Source: Gymnopus androsaceus JB14 (lineage: Eukaryota; Basidiomycota; Agaricomycetes; Agaricales; Omphalotaceae). Taken from it: a stretch of DNA of 64,000 nt. The notes beneath the pieces were generated by a model. It made no database searches. It was given only the letters and a program-made list of their open reading frames with translations, and was not told the DNA's origin. The translations under genes were made by a program, and so were the position numbers. Below, piece by piece: positions 11,487 to 24,786 of this stretch. The stretch's first letter is position 1; the number at the start of each line of letters is the position of its first letter. The stretch lies in contig ML769402.1 of the NCBI GenBank assembly GCA_009733575.1, positions 358,991 through 422,990 of the forward strand. The letters run 5' to 3'.

Positions 11487-12751
11487 TCATTCATCATCAG
11501 CATATAAAGGAATATCGACCCATCCAGCCCGCAGCTCCACCTCTTCTACTTTCCTCGGAGGAGGCATGTCTTCATAATAATTCAAATACCTGACGTTCTC
11601 AGGCTCGGAAACCGGGTAGAGGTACTTGTACCACATGTCGAGCTCCTCCTGGATGGGAAACTGGCGTCCGCCTGCCTTTGCCTCTTCCACTCTGCCCACA
11701 AACTCTCGATAGAGAAGCTGGAGCCGGGGATAAAGGCCGCTGTCGTTGATGCGATGTCCGTAACGAACATTCGTAATAAAGCTCGGGGGTAGCTCCGATT
11801 CTTGGAGCTGCCTTCTAGGCTTCTTGACGCTGGGAGGAGGCGACCGGGGGATGTCACAGTCTTTGAAGGGATCGTGCAGCGGCTGCGGGACTTGTTCTTC
11901 AGGACGTCCGAGCCGGGCAAAATAGTAGTTGACAGCATTTCCAATTGCCGCTGTAATATCTCTATTAGCCTCATCGAAGAGCGTATACGAAGGGGAGCAC
12001 ATACCCAACGCCACGTTCACCCAAGAAATGGCCACCAGAAATTGAGGGATACGACATGAGCGAGGCATTAGTCCAATTCCAGAAAAATCGCGACACATGA
12101 GGCCATTTTGAATGCGCAACGTGAACAATGTCGCAGTGCCTGCGGAGATTGTTCAATATCGAAGATAAATGAAAAGACGACAAGGCAGTAACATACTGAG
12201 AGCAAAGGCGAATAAAGTTGTGTACACCACAAAATTACGCAGTCTGATTTGCTGGAACATTCGATATTTCATACGGTGCGCAAAATAAAGCGCGATAAGA
12301 ATGAGGGAGAGCCAGCTAGGAATCTGAAATAGGGCTTCCCAAACTAGACGAGGGAGGTGAGAAAAGATAGTATGACCTTCCAGAGTAACAACTCACTAGT
12401 TCCTGAGCCAAGGGAAAAAGAGACAAGTAAGAGGACAACAACAGTGGCTTGGTTGAGGAAGATCAAGGCTGAAAATCAAGAGATAAGGACAACATAGGCA
12501 GTGATTCTCCGCAAAGGCTCACAGTATAGAAGGGCTCGAGAAAGTCTTAGACGATGAAGATTGATACGAGTTTTCTCTCGCTTTTCGCTTCGTTCGCGTT
12601 CGTAACGCGCCCTTTCCTCGTCGCTAAAGAACAACTTGGGCTTGGCTCTGAGAGGAACATAGATCTGCGGAATTTTAGTTTTACTCGCAGAACGCTCCCT
12701 TTCTGCACGAGTCTTGCAGACTCCGAATTTTGGAACGCGCTGCATCTCCAT
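11487..12751 (-). CDS. Hypothetical four-helix membrane protein
   Basis: Not recognised as a named family. Exons joined at consensus introns give a basic, highly charged N-terminus (MEMQRVPKF, then Arg/Glu-rich up to INLHRLRLSRALLY). About four hydrophobic segments follow: SLIFLNQATVVVLLLVSFSL, ALFQIPSWLSLILIALYF, NFVVYTTLFAFAL, and IPQFLVAISWVNVALGM. The C-terminal half is soluble, Pro- and Arg-rich (KPRRQLQESELPPS, YLNYYEDMPPPRKVEEVEL) and ends LYADDE. The four-span layout with short loops recalls MARVEL-type proteins, but that is only a topological guess. Three introns of 50-80 nt are needed and no frame break is seen. Confidence 0.65.
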
Positions 12752-13372
12752 AACGAAAAGAAAAACAGGGAGAGATCGAGAGAAAGAAGGTGTAGATTGA
12801 GAATGGAGAGAGCTCCGTTGTTAAGAGAGTGTATGAATGCCTGTACAAAGGCCGAAAGACCAGCGACGGTTTAAAGACAGCAAGCGGATGGTTCGAGTAG
12901 CGCAAAGAAAGACAGTCTTTATACCATATCAACATTAATCTCACGGGAACGCTGACCATCGAGAACATGCAGCGGGCCACTTGCTTTGGCCTCCAAACGC
13001 GGCAGACAATAGACTAGATGCGCCAACATTCATTGTTCTTATCTGGAAATGGACCTCCATGGACCCATTGAGAACCTGCAGGGTCGTCGTTCTTACAATC
13101 TCTATACGCATGGCGAATGAGTAGAATGAACTTGGAACATCGATAAAGAGGCGCTTACCAAACCTTAACACGCTCAGCTTTCTTTGTTCAAGTAGTGGTA
13201 CATTGTTCGTGTTATAAGGAAGAAGATATATTAATATACAAAGGTAACAAGCCCGTACACACCGCAAGTAGCAGGAAGCACTGTCGTACTGGGTGATAGG
13301 CCTAAGTAAAAACGGAGATCGATATAATATGAGTCACACCCGAAGTTCTAATGTCCATTCGTAGCATTCAGA
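12752..13372. other. Intergenic, no gene recognised
   Basis: 620 bp between the four-helix gene start and the ATG8 stop. A 108-codon minus-strand frame (12941-13267) has no recognisable motif. Confidence 0.45.
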
Positions 13373-13977
<605 letters not shown>

Positions 13978-14320
13978 TGTTGTCGTCGTAAGAAGAGAGA
14001 GCGATGGGTAAAGAAACGGTTGACGATCGAAAGTGGTGGTTCGAGACAAGAAGGCTCAGCAGAAGCGCGGTGGAAACGTGAGCTACGCAAGCTCACGTAA
14101 ACAAGCAACCACATTATGTATCATCACTGACTGTCACTGAGTCACTCTGCGCAAACTCTGCGGCCTCTCTGCCCCACAATTTGCCAAATATCGACGTTTC
14201 AGTCTTAGTTGCCTATTAGTAAAAGTGACTATAGTACAGGTAATAGTCCGGTATAATGTTAAATAAATCAACGAGTGTGTCGCTTGGATTTGAGCATAAA
14301 TAAAAAATCAAAATGACTCT
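13978..14320. other. Intergenic, ATG8 promoter
   Basis: 343 bp between the ATG8 start and the stop of the SPFH gene. It includes the short complementary words GTGAGCTACGC and GCTCACGT near 14079-14098. No gene seen. Confidence 0.45.
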
Positions 14321-16623
14321 TTAAGTGTGCGATGTCGGAGTCTGAGCATCTCTCCCCATTCCAGCAGCCATGCCAATGGCCATCGCTTGACCCATTTGTG
14401 CACCTGCGCCCGAGTCCGTGGGCACAAATATTGTCTTTGAACCATAAGCTTGAACCTTGTTCACTTCCATCCGGCGTAATTCCATCTCTCGAGCAAACTC
14501 GTCGGTAACAGCTCCATCTGCAGCGGCCTTGATGCGGATTGCTTCTGCTTCTGCTTGAGCAGCAAGCCTTGTCGCCTCGGCTTGAGCTTCCGCTTCGATC
14601 TTGGTCCGCTGGGCTTGAGCCTTTGCTGCTGCGACGATACCATACGCCTCCGCATCGGCCTGAGTGTTCTTCGCTTGAGCTTTGATTCTTGCTACCTTTG
14701 ATGGGACTTTATGTAAGGAAGTGTTCGTGGCACAATGAAAAATAAAATACCTGTAAAGCGCCTTCCTCCTGCTTCACTTTATTGGAGTTTTCTCTGTCGA
14801 CGTTCTACAGAGTATCAGCTGAGAAGAAGATAACTTGATAGAAAGAACGTACAGCAGCTTCCACCTGAGCTTGCAGTGCCCGCGTCGTGAGTTTATCCAT
14901 GGTCGAGGCTATATGTGAATTACAATCAGCGGTCAAGCGCAGCTTCGAATAAAGAAGAGAGCTTACCGATTTCACCCTTGAACTGACGGTCAATGACAGC
15001 TAGAATCGGGGTTAAGGACAGCTTCAACAGTGTAGAAAATGCGGTCTAACCTAGATCTTTAAGGACGATACCATACTCGAGCGCTGCTTCGTGCATCTCA
15101 TCCATGGCGCGGGTTCTAAGCGCATCCAAGAAGGCCGAAGAGGGATCACTACCATCTTCCATGTTATCAGGGCCGATTGAACGTTGCTTAACCTGAGTTA
15201 TAGAGTAGTGAGCTTATAGTTGAAAGTGTAGAGAAAGAGACAGACCATAGCAGAATAATCAAGGTGGGCCACTATTTGAGTTAGGATGGACTGTGTCTTA
15301 TCCTTGAGTGCATCGTAAGGATTATTGTATCCATGCGTCGTAAGTTTCAAGGGCTCGGTAAGTTGCCATTTTAGATAAATGGTCAAGCTGACTGGGACTT
15401 GATCCCGTGTGAAACTGTAAATCCTGGATTAGTACATCCATGGACATGGAGAAGAGTCAAATAACTTGCATATCCTTCGTTGGCATCTCAATCTGGTTCT
15501 CACCAAGGGTGAAAATGCCTCTGAGAGTAACCGAGGGATTAGTTATGACGCTCTGTCCGGCCCCAAGCAATTCGAGATCGTCTCCTCTTTGTAGGATTGC
15601 ACAATTACTGGCAGGAACATTAAGGCTGTAGAAACACATGAGCAAGTCAAGCCTAAATTAACGAATAGAAGAACAGCTCACAAAGTAGCCACAACGTATT
15701 CCTTCTCCTGTTGAGTGCTGATCCTACTCTTCATCTTAACTTCGTGAGTCCATCCAAGGGTAGCCCCAGTCACTCTATCTTTCACGATTGTGGGAAGGTG
15801 AGTCTGATCGACAATAGAGAGCACATCGAAGGTTCCCTCTATGGCGAACGCAACGAATCCAGCATCTTTGACAACAAAGATGTGGTTTTGAGGGTCAGAG
15901 ATGACAGCTGCCTGGTTCTGCGACACCTGAACGACAGTCAGACCCAGAAATTCAATGACAGTGTCGGAAACTAGAGGAAAGAGTCAGCATATCATTCGCT
16001 ACCAAAAAATGAATACAACTTGCGTCCTTTCTTTCCCGAAAATTTCCTTGCCCACCAGTTGCGCAAAGGGAAGCCAGGATAACGACCTGGACGAGTCAAA
16101 ATCTTGGGTGATCCTCCGTGATTGATCAATCCCAGCTCTAAGTTGACAAATGATAAGATCAGGACAGATGGAGATAAGGCGGAAAGACATACGGCCTGGG
16201 CTTATTTCAGACCCAATCCAGTCGGTAGGAACCTTGATGAATGTTTAAGATGACAAGAGGGGTCGTAGAGTGAGTTTATTTACCTTCTTTGATAGCACCT
16301 GGAGTCTACCGGACTATTTGATTAGGTGATTGTCAGATAATGTGGCGTTGGAAATCTTCTGAACAACATACCTCCTTCAACTGCTTGTCCAGCTTCTGAA
16401 GTGCAGCAATCAGACCATCTTTGCCAATGCGTACGAAGAATGGTCTCTCTTCAAGCCCAGACTCGATATCGTTCATGAAAGGCTTGCCAACTCGTTTCGA
16501 ACTCGAGCTAGCAGCAGGGTTTGGTGCAGTGGTCTCCTTGTACTTGGGCTTCATAAAGTCTTGTTGCTCGCGTGAATTATCGTCTCCAACAACAGTGGAA
16601 GCATCAGCAAAATGAAGAGACAT
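14321..16623 (-). CDS. SPFH/band-7 domain protein (flotillin/prohibitin-like)
   Basis: Intron-rich gene of about ten exons. The N-terminal region (MSLHFADASTVVGDD, NDIESGLEERPFFVRIGKDG) is followed by LQVLSKKVPTDWIGSEISPG, ELGLINHGGSPKILTRPGRY and GFPLRNWWARKF. The SPFH-like core contains VSQNQAAVISDPQNHIFVVK, DAGFVAFAIEGTFDVL, LGWTHEVKMKSRIS, VPVSLTIYLKWQLTEP, LKDKTQSILTQIVAHLDYS, ALEYGIVLKDLAVIDRQFKG. A long Ala/Glu/Gln-rich helix follows (EAEAQAEATRLAAQAEAEAI), as in flotillins, ending VQAYGSKTIFVPTDSGAGAQ. No transmembrane segment is evident. Such proteins scaffold membrane microdomains; the role of this fungal branch is not established. The frame is intact across all introns. Confidence 0.82.
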
Positions 16624-17085
16624 GGTGGTGTAATATGAATGTGAGAAAAGGAGTGCTATATGTAGGACATGCTTTTATACAAAGTTATATTCGGAACGGA
16701 ACGGAAAATGCGACATTTGGAGCTTGAATTATTTGAATGCCGACTAATACTATGACTTTTGAGTCGGTTTACAGCTGTCGGCAGAAAGCTGTACTACAAG
16801 AAAGGTGTAAAATGTTTTGAATTGATACTGCTTTTAGTTCCGTAGATGTATCCAGATTTTGTGAGAGATTTTGTCTAGTCCAAAACACGTAGGTTGGTCG
16901 AATGGACGAAAGATTTAGAGAGGCCCAAAGTTCATACTCAAATTATGAAGAGGAAGTTGAGAGGAAGGAATAGAGAGGAAGCGTTGCCAAGATAGATGAT
17001 CTTATCTTATCAAAAGATGCCGAATACAAAATCATTTGGTGCCACGTCGCGTCGCGACCTTCAGACCTTACTTCGAATCACCACC
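16624..17085. other. Divergent intergenic region
   Basis: 460 bp between the SPFH gene and glucosidase I, which point away from each other, so both promoters lie here. An in-frame upstream ATG at 16996 could extend glucosidase I by 30 residues. Confidence 0.5.
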
Positions 17086-20000
17086 ATGCAGCTGCCATGG
17101 CTTTTGCTGTTGTCCCTCGCGTCAGCAGCATCTTCTTCGTCAGTAAATGACACTCATCTATGGGGCGCCTACCGGCCCAATTTGTACTTTGGTATTCGAC
17201 CGAGAATTCCCCAGTCTCTTCTGACTGGTCTAATGTGGTTTGGTACCCAAGACTATAACTCTATGAGTCGTACGTATATGTTTAGTATTTCAGGAGTAGC
17301 CGCTAATTTAAATTCAGAAACTCGTCATGCATGTACTCAGGGGGAGCTAGACTCGTATACATGGACAAAATACGATCCTAGTGAAGGAGGGATTCAAGTA
17401 ATCAAGGATTCTCGGAACAACGTTCAGATTACCACAGAATTCTTAAAGGTGGCCGGCGGAGATCATGGAGGCAGCTGGGCTGCAAGAATAAAGGGAGAAC
17501 CTCTGGATCCATGTACGTCCCTTTCAAGCCAATATGTCGGTTACCAATACTTGAACCGGACACAGTACAAATCTCAAGAACGTCCTTTATATTCTATCTC
17601 GGTTTGGAAGGTCTCGGTGGATTGATATGGAAACGGATGAGGATGAAAATGTACTTACTACTCTTCTTGTTCTTTCGCCAATAATAACCTATATATTTCC
17701 AGGGCTTGGAAGGTGAAATCAAGTTCACGGGCTCTTCACCCGAGCTGGATGATTTCGTCTTCCGTATTGTCGATGGTTGGTCTGCTACTCTTACACTTAG
17801 GTCATCTCTGATACGTTCCAAAAGGTCCAAACAATGTCGCAGTCACGGAAGGGCCTCACTCCGAGGTGTTCAAGAACAGAATCGGCAAGACTCATTTCAT
17901 GGGACAACCGATTCCTGCCGGAAATATATGGCAAGCCAAAGGTGTGATCTTTCCATGTTCTACGGCCTTGTAGCGAATTTGACTCTTTGGTTCTACAGAC
18001 ATTATCTTGCAGAGCATTGTGAAAAGGGCACAGGACATCATTGCCCCATACCGGGATCCTGCAGTAGGAGCTCCCGACGCGTCTTTTGTGCTTCAATTGC
18101 CAGACGAAATTTACTCTGGTAGCAATCTCTATGCCATTCAAAAGTCGTTCGACGGTGAATTCCAGTTTGACGTGTTCTATGAAAGTGCGAGCTCCAAGCA
18201 GAAGCTTAGCTGTGGGTGTCAAGTTCTCTCTGTCCATATGTATACCCAAGATCTCATCTCTTTCCAGCTTCCACACTAGATGCGGGTATTGCTGCTCTTT
18301 CCTCCTCGTTTGATCAGCGTTTCAAGAAAGTTTTCCCAATCCCCTCGGATTACCCCTCGCAGAATAAAGAGGCTCTGGAGGCTTTTTCCCAAGCCATCAC
18401 GTCGAACCTCATCGGTGGGGTCGGTTACTTTTACGGGACTTCGATCATCAATGAAAAATTCTCCTTTGAATGGGACGAAGAGGACGATGCAGAAGATGGC
18501 TCAACTAGTGATGTAGCGAAAGGACCAAGATTGACCGAGCCTGCAAAGCTACTTACAGCAACTCCCAGCAGAAGCTTTTTCCCTCGCGGGTTTTATTGGT
18601 ACTAGGCACAATTTATTCTTCGGTTTTCTGCTTACGCTCGAATTTAGGGACGAAGGCTTCCATCTCCTGCACATTGGCGCATGGGACAATGACTTTAGGT
18701 ACTTCCTATCTCTAATGTGCCGTTTCACACCCTGAAGCTCCTTGCTCTAGTCTTGAAATATTAAAAGACTGGATCGATCTCATTGATGAGAACGGCTGGG
18801 TGGCTCGCGAACAGATCCTCGGAGACGAAGCCCGGAGTAAAGTAAGTGTAGTGTTTGCCATTCTTTTGTCTTCGTGTACTCAATATCTTCAGGTACCGCC
18901 GGAATTCCTGACGCAAGTCCCTAATTATGCCAACCCTCCGACACTCACTGTTGCTGTCACCGCGTTTATCAACCGAGTCAAAGCGGCCTCGACTGGCCCC
19001 TCAGATGCAGATCTTGGCATGGACTTTGGAATGGGTGCTTCTCAGACTCCTTTCGCTGAGGCAGAAAGCGAGCCTGGTAGCCGGTCTCTGAATCCGGAAG
19101 TTGCGACTGCCTTCTTAAAGGGAATCTACAAACCACTCAAAAGGCATTACGATTGGTTCCGCCGCACTCAGAGGGGACAGATTAAGCAATATGGTCGCAA
19201 AGCCAGATCCCGTACCGAAGCTTACCGCTGGAGAGGAAGGTCCGATACACATGTACTTACAAGTGGTATGGACGACTACCCCAGGGGACCTCCGCACGCT
19301 GGTGAACTGCATCTGGATCTTATCTCGTGGATGGGATTATTCTCGAGGACAATGAGAGAAATCTCAGAGTTCATCGGGGAAGTTGACGATGCGATTTCCT
19401 ACACTGAAATTGAAAAGGCTGTCCTGGACAACATCGAAGGTGGGGATTTTGTGACCTCTTGACGTCCACGACTGATTTAAATCATTAGATTTGCACTGGA
19501 ACGAGGAGCAAAAGATGTACTGCGACGTTAACGTCGACGATGAAGGTGATTTGACTAGCTTATTCTCCCTCGCAAGTTCTCATTGGTGTATGTGCTTGCA
19601 GATGAATCGTACCACGTATGCCACAAAGGCTACCTATCCCTCTTCCCGTTCATGCTTTCTCTTCTTTCACCGGACTCGCCTCACCTCGGTGCCATTCTCG
19701 ACATGGTTCGTGACCCAGATCAGTTATGGTCAAATTACGGTCTTCGTAGCTTGTCTGCGTCTCATCCAGAGTTTGGAACTGGTGAGAACTATTGGAAAGG
19801 TCCTATCTGGGTGCAGATGAACTACTTGGCACTCGGAGCACTGCACAACACGTATGCGGTTCAGGAAGGACCCTACAAGCTGCGCGCTCAGGAGATTTAT
19901 CGCGAGTTGAGGCAAAACATTATCGACAATGTGTTCAAGGTAAGCAGTGTTTTGCAAATCGACCAGCGCCCTACTAATTCATGTGCTTTAGGAATATGAG

Positions 20001-20216
20001 CGCACAGGGTACGTATGGGAGCAGTATGATCCTGTTACAGGACAGGGTATGCGCAGGTATGAGGAGCTGGATATTCTTCTACTTGCGTCCACTGACAGAC
20101 ATATTTCAGCCACCCATTCACTGGATGGACATCATTGGTTACTTTGAGTAAGTGGTTTCGAGCCTCGCATCTTTATAAACTAACTCGATTGGGCAGTTCT
20201 TACCGAAAAATATTAA
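17086..20216 (+). CDS. CWH41: Mannosyl-oligosaccharide glucosidase (ER glucosidase I, GH63)
   Basis: Removes the outermost alpha-1,2-glucose from the N-glycan precursor in the ER lumen. The start MQLPWLLLLSLASAASS is a signal peptide or anchor. Hallmarks in order: LWGAYRPNLYFGIRPRIPQS, GLMWFGTQDYNSM, GGDHGGSWAARIKGEPLDP, FIFYLGLEGLGGL, FYWDEGFHLLHIGAWDNDFS, DWIDLIDENGWVAREQILGD, WFRRTQRGQIKQYGRKARS, LTSGMDDYPRGPPHAGELHLDL, NYWKGPIWVQMNYLALGAL, SHPFTGWTSLVTLILTEKY with a TAA stop at 20214. About a dozen introns are used. The frame breaks once, near 17622, where GGL must continue as DMETDEDEN; one missing base (probably a G) would explain it. Otherwise the gene is complete. Confidence 0.88.
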
Positions 20217-20488
20217 CGGAGGTGTACTGTAACTTAATTCGAGAAAATATCATCCGAGCTTTACTAAAACAGTCTCCTCCGAGACATGAAAAGTTTTTTT
20301 TATGCGAGGGTATTGCTGAATGAGATGGTAGGTCCGAGATGAATGTGTACCGTACAAATAAAAGATGCGGAACATGAAGAGAAAGACATGTACATGATGA
20401 ACGTAACAAAAAAAAAAAAGGATCATGAAAGAAATAGAAAGAGAACCACATAATAAACATGAATAAGTATGTACTGTCTGTACGAACA

Positions 20489-21739
20489 CTAGAACCGAGT
20501 AGCATCGAAAGACATCTCGTCAAAATGCAAAGAATCCAATCGAATCTCGCCAAAACTGAGGTCCTCTTCTCGATCCGAAGATGGAGTCACAGGCTTGGCT
20601 ACAATTATAGGAGTTGTGCCTGCTCTGCTCTTCCTAGGGCTTCTACTGAAAGTGGGAAGCCTCTTCAAGAGAGAGATGGATGGGCGATGTGGAAGAGGTT
20701 CAGGGAAAACATCATCGACAGGGGTCTCGGGTCCCGAAGAAGTGGAGGATTCAGTAGAATCTGTCCTCGAAGGACCGATAGAATCTCTGGATAAGCTGGG
20801 AGGTATCGGAGTAGATGGTAAGGTGACAGTGGACGGCCCTGCGTCCGAAATGTCCGAGTCCTTGGAAGCAGAAAAAAGGTTTAGGACAGAGAAACGGCGA
20901 CGGCTGAATTGGGGTACGGATGTGGAAGAAGAAGACGAACGAAGGGAAGTAGGAATGCGCGAAGCGCGCGGAGTAGTCTGGATGTCTTCCTCGACATCTT
21001 CATCGTCAGTGTCAGGATATGGTGCGAAACCATGCATCTCGGCTGACGAGGGAGCATGTATTTGACCCAGAGGGACTGAAGACGATGCCTGTAGAGGCGA
21101 TGGGTCATTGAAAGAGTCGAAGGAAGAGCGTGATTTGAGGGAAGGTTGGTGGCTGAATAGCGAGGAGAAAACCATGGAGCCTCGTCGAGAGGGAGTGGGA
21201 CTAGGAGCGCGAGAAGACTCTTCGTCACTTGGAGATATCCTGCTGCGAGATACAGAGCGACCAACGTTCCTTATAGAGCTGAACGCTCTAGAAGCTCGAG
21301 ATCTGAACGACGATTTCGAGGGTTTAAAGGTGGGCTCGGAGACGGAAGGAGGCAGATCGCGTTCTTCCTGAGTGTGACGCCTAACCTTTATGACCTCAAT
21401 AATTTCCGAGTCGTTTCCTGGATTATTACCATCTCGAATAGTCATATCTGGATCGTACTCTTCTTCGCTAGTCAAAATTTCTGCTATTGACCGGCCACCT
21501 TTCCTGGGCATAACAACGCCATTGGAATAACCCCCACGATGAAATGCAGGTGAATCCTGTGTGGAAAGCCGAGAAATTATTTCTAAAGCTGAACCTGGGC
21601 CTTCAAGGTCTTCTTCGGTAGGAATATAGCGTTCTAGGGGGTCTGCCGCGTCAAAGCAGCAGAAAGGAAGTTCGTCGTCTTCTTCGGGTGGAATGACATA
21701 GACATTAGGCATTACAAGGACAGACATTTCTGTCTGCAT
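20489..21739 (-). CDS. Ser-rich disordered hypothetical protein (416 aa)
   Basis: A single uninterrupted frame from ATG 21739. The N-terminal 60 residues hold an acidic segment (VIPPEEDDELPFCCFDAADP) that looks folded or motif-like; the rest is Ser/Pro/Arg-rich and low complexity, with many SRS/RS and SPR-type sites (SVSRSRISPSDEESSRAPSP) suggesting phosphorylation. The C-terminus (SFGEIRLDSLHFDEMSFD) is repetitive and acidic. No family recognised. Shorter antisense frames here are shadows of this Ser-rich composition. Confidence 0.7.
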   Translation of the reverse strand: MQTEMSVLVMPNVYVIPPEEDDELPFCCFDAADPLERYIPTEEDLEGPGSALEIISRLSTQDSPAFHRGGYSNGVVMPRKGGRSIAEILTSEEEYDPDMTIRDGNNPGNDSEIIEVIKVRRHTQEERDLPPSVSEPTFKPSKSSFRSRASRAFSSIRNVGRSVSRSRISPSDEESSRAPSPTPSRRGSMVFSSLFSHQPSLKSRSSFDSFNDPSPLQASSSVPLGQIHAPSSAEMHGFAPYPDTDDEDVEEDIQTTPRASRIPTSLRSSSSSTSVPQFSRRRFSVLNLFSASKDSDISDAGPSTVTLPSTPIPPSLSRDSIGPSRTDSTESSTSSGPETPVDDVFPEPLPHRPSISLLKRLPTFSRSPRKSRAGTTPIIVAKPVTPSSDREEDLSFGEIRLDSLHFDEMSFDATRF

Positions 21740-22300
21740 AAAACGAGCGGCGGGCTAGTAAAACGAATGTGATGGTGAGCGTTTGGTTCAATACGGCCGA
21801 CCAGGGTAATTCCCAAAAGGAATGCTTACGGCCGGCCAAAGCCAAAGCAGGCTTCCCAGGCTTCGGGACTTCGCTCCGTTTGAATTTTTAAGATACGGAG
21901 GCTAGCTTTATTGCCTCAATCCGCTTCAGCTCTTCACCCTATCGATTCACAGCAAGCTTCCGAGTAGTCAGGGAATTGAGCCCTCGGTCCCGCAGCTCTC
22001 GCAAAATAATTGGATGCCATGCAGTGGATCGCGTACTGCCAGGAATCGATTAAGTACTAGCAATTTTCGCTGGCAGACGTCGCAAACAAAATTCTTGCAA
22101 AATTTTACAAGTTGCATTGACAGGTATAGGTAGAACACGGTATATACAACATGACAGATAAGTTAATAGCACAGCGCCGAAAAGCAAACGAGATGATTAC
22201 AAGGGTCTATGTACAAGCGTTAGATAATGTAGATAATGTAGTGTAGTCGTAGTCTAGAGGGAATAACGCTTCCAAGGAAGCAAAAATAAAAAACCCCAGC
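21740..22300. other. Intergenic, no gene recognised
   Basis: 560 bp between the Met30 stop and the start of the Ser-rich protein. It holds the promoter of the latter. A small direct repeat (GTAGATAAT twice) lies at about 22226-22245. Confidence 0.5.
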
Positions 22301-24484
22301 TCAACCACTGAAGCTCCAGATCTTTATATCACAATCATCGCTGCCTGAAATGATCTTGTCTTCTCCGAGAGCTACACAACTCACAGCGGCAGTATGACCC
22401 ACAAGGGTAGAAACGCAGCGACCTTCGTCACGATTCCAGACCTGGAGGGAGGATATCAGTACGAGCTCTCAACAAAACAAAAATGCAACAATACTAACCT
22501 TAATTGTACGGTCATGGCTACCGCTGACAAGCCTCATTTTGTCTACAGCTACTCCCCACACACCTTCAATGTGGCCAAAGAACGTTTGAATGGGTTGAGC
22601 CGTCTCAATATCCCAGATTTTGGTGGTGTTGTCAAGACTACCGGATACAAGTAGCGGTTTTCTCGATTTCGAAACCGTGAACGAAGGCGTCGTACGACCG
22701 CTCTGATCTGCTACGAAACTGCTTGTAGAAGTAGAGGCCAACGACGGCTCGTGTGAGATAGAAGCAGCAGGTGAGGATGGGGCAACAATGTGGTTCAGGG
22801 TACGATCCTCCTGATCAGAGTCAGTCATTTCCACGTCCGCTGGCTCATCGCATCCTTCTACTAGAAGCAGCTTGATGCTCTGAACCTGGCCGACATGACC
22901 AGTAAACTGCTTGATGCAGGTGCGGAGAGTAAGATCCCAGAGTTTAATGGTACCGTCATCCGAAGCGGAAAAGAGCATTTTACCTGGGTCTATCTGAGGA
23001 GCCCCACAACCAGGGACGTCAAATACTGGTGTGGAGGGGGTAGATGAAGGCGTGGATTGACCGGTTTTAGAATCCCAAAGCTGAACCGAGTTGACCCAGT
23101 CCTGATGTCCACGGAGGGTAAATGCTCCTCCGGTACGGAGGTTCCAGACCTTGATAGTAGTATCGACACTCCCGCTAGCAAGAACGTTGGAGTCGAAATT
23201 TAGACAAACGACACCTTCGCTATGCCCTGACAATGTCCGAATACAGCGCCCTCGTCTCCAATCCCACACCTTGAGAGTCGAGTCCATGCTTCCAGTAATC
23301 AACTTGACGTCGTCAAACTGCAAAGCTCGGATAGCTCTGGTATGGCCCTTCAAACAATGCAATTCGACCCCAGTCTCAAGATTCCAGACTCGAACAGTGC
23401 GGTCATAGGATCCAGTGATGAGTACAGGGAAGGACGGGTGCGCCAACGTCTCACTGTATTGCAGACACATCACACCGTCCGTGTGTCCTTTGAGAGTCCG
23501 GACAGTACATCGACCGCGACGCCAGTTTCTTTCAATGGTCATTCGTTCACTGTAAACGTCCTTCCAAGGCCGCGTTCTTTCCACGGAGGGAGCTATAGCC
23601 GTCAAGGTAAGAAGCGAGGAGGAGTCAACCTCAGGGTCGGATGGACTGGAGGAATGAACCAAATCTGATCTCTGTCGCTTCATTGGAGGAGCTACAAGAT
23701 CCGTTGACTCCTCGAGTGACCGCTTGAGGGATGACATGTCGGGAGAAGGACAAGGGGATATTGATTGCCTAGGAAGATGATAGATCCTCTTGTCTAGGAC
23801 AGGCAAACCCCAGCCACATTTATGGCACTTTTGACCAATATGCTGCTCGCAGATACCCCGCCAGAGAATATCATCGTCCGCAAGAGATTTCCACTTTTTC
23901 GTCACTTGGGCGGCACGACACAGAGATGTGGCGTCTAGGTGACAGAGGACTTTTAGCGCAATCTCCCTTGGGAGTACAGTGAAGGGGTCGATACGAATAA
24001 GATGTGCCAATTGCTCAGTCAAAAGAGATAACTGAGAAAAGCAACACATGGTAAGGAGTCCTTGAAGAATGAGAGCGCGTCGAGGATGCGACGAGGAGGA
24101 AAAGTTGGACCAAATTGCATTGACTGCTTCTCGCTCTTCCAATGGCAAAGCATCTAGAGACTATTGAGACTTGTTAGGAGAATGAATGAATGAAACAACT
24201 CGTGTGCGCACATGCTGAAGCTTTAGATTTGTCCCTTCATCAGCCATCCGCTGATGCCTCACACATAGTTTCCTAGCTGCAGGTTGCGGTGAAGACTCTG
24301 AAGGCTTTCGCAGCGAGTCTTTGATGACTAGGGACCGAGAATCGTCGAGGACAACTGCGGGGAGCACTGAAGGCTCAAGTTGGTCTTTTGCATAGCTGGT
24401 CATCGTATCGGTGTCTTTGGTCAACCTAGCTGCTGGGAGTGTATCACAAAGTGTCGATGTCGATACATTATGTGAGGATGGCAT
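22301..24484 (-). CDS. MET30: F-box/WD40 protein, Met30/sulfur-controller type
   Basis: Substrate adaptor of an SCF ubiquitin ligase; in yeasts Met30 controls sulfur-amino-acid genes and the cell cycle. ATG 24484 gives MPSSHNVSTSTLCDTL. Then come CVRHQRMADEGTNLKLQ, EREAVNAIWSNFSSSSHPRR, LILQGLLTMCCFSQLSLL, the F-box (IDPFTVLPREIALKVLCHLD, AAQVTKKWKSLADDDILW) and GQKCHKCGWGLPVL. Seven or eight WD40 blades follow, several ending in VRVWNL, LKVWDW, IKVWNL, IKLWDL, TKIWDI and IKIWSF. Ser/Pro-rich linkers interrupt the propeller between blades 4-5 and 5-6. The last exon after a 60-nt intron (22439-22500 region) supplies the final blade. The MADEGTNLKLQ and SHPRRALILQGLLTMC blocks are characteristic of Met30/Scon2. 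Confidence 0.9.
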
Positions 24485-24786
24485 GATATGAAGAAGCTTA
24501 TTTGGCAGAAATATGTACAACAATAAATTTAATACATACGAACTTGGAGCACGACATCCTGATTAATACAGTCGCGCCGTCATTTGTCGCAATCCTCATC
24601 CTCGCAATCGATAGTGCAATTTGATCGTTCAACGTTGTATTACATGCTTTCTCGTCATTCAATTCAAGATATAAAATCGACAAACGAAGAAAAAAAAATA
24701 TTGAAAGTGGAAAAAGAAAACTGGATAGCACTGGATACATAACGACTTCGAGCCATTCAATGGCTGATGTTGACGAGGGTCTGCTC
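24485..24786. other. Intergenic, Met30 promoter
   Basis: 302 bp between Met30 and the GSK3 stop, A/T-rich, with an A-run at about 24690. No gene seen. Confidence 0.5.

Noticed and set aside
20595..21065. 156-codon plus-strand frame rich in Glu and Ser
   Set aside because: Antisense to the Ser-rich 416-residue protein; its composition follows from the complementary codons.
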